Part shown: piece after piece, positions 13,199 through 14,638 of the stretch
Layout of the letters: each line of letters starts with the position of its first letter
Position numbering within the stretch: position 1 is the stretch's first letter
Origin: Bacteroides ovatus
Lineage (GTDB): Bacteria; Bacteroidota; Bacteroidia; Bacteroidales; Bacteroidaceae
Reading direction: 5' to 3'
Length of the DNA stretch: 14,638 nucleotides
Assembly: GCA_030844565.1 (NCBI GenBank)
Contig: JAUUNK010000118.1
Coordinates: forward strand, 1 to 14,638
The notes under the pieces: model-generated
The model's database searches: none
Told to the model about the DNA's origin: nothing
The model's input: only the letters and a program-made list of their open reading frames with translations
Position numbers and translations under genes: made by a program

Positions 13199-14389
13199 AT
13201 GAAAGCATTGGTAACGGGAGCCGCAGGATTCATAGGCTCTTACACGGTAAAAGCTTTGTTAAGTCAAGGGCATGAAGTGGTGGGAATAGATAATATCAAT
13301 TCTTACTATGATGTCGAACTCAAATATGGCCGTCTGGCACAAGCAGGCATTCTTCGTGACAGAATATCAGAGGGAATAAAAGTGCGTAGCTCCTTTTATC
13401 CTTCTTACCGTTTCATCAAGCTCGACCTGACCGACCGGGAAGGCGTCGGCTCACTTTTTAAAGAAGAACATTTCGATTGGGTAGTGAATCTGGCAGCTCA
13501 GGCAGGCGTGCGCTATTCTATTGAGAATCCGTATGCTTACATTGAATCTAATGTATTGGGATTCCTGAATATTCTGGAGAATTGCCGGCATTATCCCGTC
13601 CAGCACCTGGTATATGCCAGCTCGAGTAGCGTGTATGGGATGAATAGTCATATTCCGTATGCCGAAACAGATGCCGGAGACAGCCCGGTCAGTTTATATG
13701 CCGCTACCAAGAAGTCGGACGAATTGATGGCGCACGCTTATAGCAAGCTCTATGGGTTGCGTGCTACGGGAGTTCGTTTCTTTACTGTGTATGGTCCCTG
13801 GGGTCGTCCTGATATGGCTCCTTTCCTTTTTTTAAAGTCTGTCTTAGGTGGTAAACCTATCAAGGTATTCAACTACGGTCACTTGCAACGGGATTTTACT
13901 TATATAGACGACATCATAGAAGGGCTTATGAAAATCATTCCTCATACTCCCGAAGGGACTGTTCCCTGCACTATATATAATATAGGTAATTCCGTCCCGG
14001 TGGAGTTGATGGATTTTATAGCTGTGATTGAAAAGGTTTCCGGGCGAAAGGCTCATAAACATTTGCTGGGTATGCAGCCGGGAGATGTATATTGCACGTA
14101 TGCTGACACCACCCGGCTACAAAAAGATTTCGGATATAAGCCTTCTACTCCCATCGAGGTGGGCATTCGTAAGTTCTATGATTGGTATACCGGTTATTAC
14201 CGTCGGCGCCCTACGCTAGCGGAGGCATTGAACGGTGGCATAGATAACGATTCCCGCTATCGTCAACAACCCCGCATAGATGGTGATTTCCGTATAGCGG
14301 ACATCCATTCGCTTGTATCGGGCTACTTTGCTGAACAGGTAGTACATCAGCCAACCTCCGAAGCCTCCGATGAGGGCGCCTACCAATAG
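13199..14389 (+). CDS. NAD-dependent UDP-glucuronate 4-epimerase-like protein with antisense-derived tail
   Basis: An extended short-chain dehydrogenase/reductase sugar-nucleotide epimerase. TGAAGFIG (6-13) binds NAD, DNINSYYD (31-38) ends the second strand, NLAAQAGVRYSIENP (97-111) is characteristic of UDP-glucuronate 4-epimerases (CapI/LpsL type), and catalytic Ser141-143, Tyr167 and Lys171 are present. RDFTYIDDI (231-239) and QPGDVYCTYADTTRL (293-307) complete the family pattern. It likely interconverts UDP-glucuronate and UDP-galacturonate for envelope polysaccharide or lipid A decoration. The family core ends at about residue 334 (FYDWYTGYY), the usual length. The remaining 60 or so residues, starting RRRPTLAEAL, are almost entirely the antisense of the convergent PAP2 gene and look non-native. 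A TAG in the +1 frame at 14217-14219 would have ended the protein at about 339 residues, so a small frameshift or lost stop is possible. The 22-base repeat array lies upstream and no consensus promoter is visible. Confidence 0.85.
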   Translation: MKALVTGAAGFIGSYTVKALLSQGHEVVGIDNINSYYDVELKYGRLAQAGILRDRISEGIKVRSSFYPSYRFIKLDLTDREGVGSLFKEEHFDWVVNLAAQAGVRYSIENPYAYIESNVLGFLNILENCRHYPVQHLVYASSSSVYGMNSHIPYAETDAGDSPVSLYAATKKSDELMAHAYSKLYGLRATGVRFFTVYGPWGRPDMAPFLFLKSVLGGKPIKVFNYGHLQRDFTYIDDIIEGLMKIIPHTPEGTVPCTIYNIGNSVPVELMDFIAVIEKVSGRKAHKHLLGMQPGDVYCTYADTTRLQKDFGYKPSTPIEVGIRKFYDWYTGYYRRRPTLAEALNGGIDNDSRYRQQPRIDGDFRIADIHSLVSGYFAEQVVHQPTSEASDEGAYQ

Positions 14390-14638
14390 GTCTCCTGGAA
14401 AATGCAATCCCAGGTAGAGGCGCGAATAGGAATTGATTACCGCCCATATCACGATAAAGATGCTGAGCCAGCGTTTCCGGAATAAAAGAATCAGGTAGAC
14501 CGCCAGCCCGAATGAGTTGGCTGCGTGGCAGGAAGGGAAACCATAGCCTCCGCCATGTCTTCCGTTCACGATATAGGTTAGCGAAGCAATCGGGCTGTCA
14601 GGGTGGGAGGGGCGCAAACGTCCTCCGAGCGGGCGGAT
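14216..14638 (-). CDS. PAP2-family membrane phosphatase, N-terminus outside the window (possibly LpxF-like)
   Basis: The reading frame on the minus strand is open to the window edge and ends at TAG 14218-14216; 140 codons are visible. PAP2 motifs appear in order: RPLGGRLRP at the edge (motif 1, with Arg where the first Lys is usual), PSCHAANSF (motif 2, PSGH-like with the catalytic His kept), and SRLYLGLHFPGD (motif 3, with His and Asp). Hydrophobic segments surround motifs 2 and 3 and another closes the protein. PAP2 membrane enzymes remove phosphate from lipids such as undecaprenyl diphosphate, phosphatidylglycerol phosphate or lipid A. Bacteroides use such an enzyme, LpxF, to remove the lipid A 4'-phosphate and resist cationic peptides. 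The glycolipid-modifying neighbours make that attractive, but the visible part cannot separate LpxF from other PAP2 enzymes. It converges on the epimerase gene with a 174-base overlap. A TTG at 14617 is internal, not the true start. Confidence 0.85.
   Translation of the reverse strand: MRPLGGRLRPSHPDSPIASLTYIVNGRHGGGYGFPSCHAANSFGLAVYLILLFRKRWLSIFIVIWAVINSYSRLYLGLHFPGDLLVGALIGGFGGWLMYYLFSKVARYKRMDVRYTEITIYAGLLTIAGIVIYATVQCLR

Noticed and set aside
14211..14447. Minus-strand 78-codon frame overlapping the PAP2 gene in another frame
   Set aside because: It is out of frame with the PAP2 motifs, which are unambiguous, and its translation is Arg/Pro-rich without motif.

Overview
The window looks like chromosome of a Bacteroides-type gut bacterium. 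Three signs point there. Promoters match the Bacteroidetes form: TAnnTTTG at about -7, with a TTTG-like box 19-20 bases upstream. Most starts have no strong Shine-Dalgarno sequence. The proteins (Crp/Fnr type, lipoproteins, LeuB variant) have a Bacteroidetes flavour. The species cannot be fixed from the sequence alone. There is no rRNA, tRNA, CRISPR array or insertion sequence.

Layout. (1) 1-1963: a small Crp/Fnr-like regulator, then an acyltransferase-3 membrane protein closed by a strong terminator. (2) 2057-3384: two lipoproteins, one of unknown function and one short and extremely cysteine-rich. (3) 3485-9924: a complete branched-chain amino acid operon. It has a consensus promoter, a 27-residue leader peptide rich in Ile and Leu codons, mutually exclusive hairpins ending in an intrinsic terminator, then leuA-leuC-leuD-cimA-leuB and a final terminator. 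(4) 9997-12925: a tightly coupled three-gene envelope-glycan cassette: a GT2 polyprenyl-phosphate glycosyltransferase, a membrane protein made of two tandem LAB_N-like domains, and an ArnT/PMT-like GT-C transferase. (5) 12970-13101: an array of five (perhaps six) 22-base units, each a near-palindrome centred on TTAA. (6) 13199-14638: a UDP-glucuronate 4-epimerase-like gene converging on, and overlapping by 174 bases, a PAP2 phosphatase (possibly LpxF-like) that runs off the right edge.

How it fits together. LeuA makes 2-isopropylmalate for leucine. The second synthase carries the residue pattern I recall for Leptospira citramalate synthase, so the operon probably also makes citramalate. LeuC, LeuD and LeuB can process both intermediates, giving 2-ketoisocaproate (leucine) and 2-ketobutyrate (isoleucine). 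The leader peptide has five Ile and four Leu codons, so a ribosome-stalling attenuator could sense both end products. Downstream, the GT2, LAB_N-duplex and GT-C genes read as a charge, (flip?), transfer module for decorating lipid A or another periplasmic glycan, with a sugar-nucleotide epimerase and a lipid phosphatase next door.

The most interesting items are the Ile/Leu attenuator with its full three-hairpin logic, the 22-base palindromic array, the internally duplicated LAB_N protein within its cassette, and the long convergent overlap at the right end.
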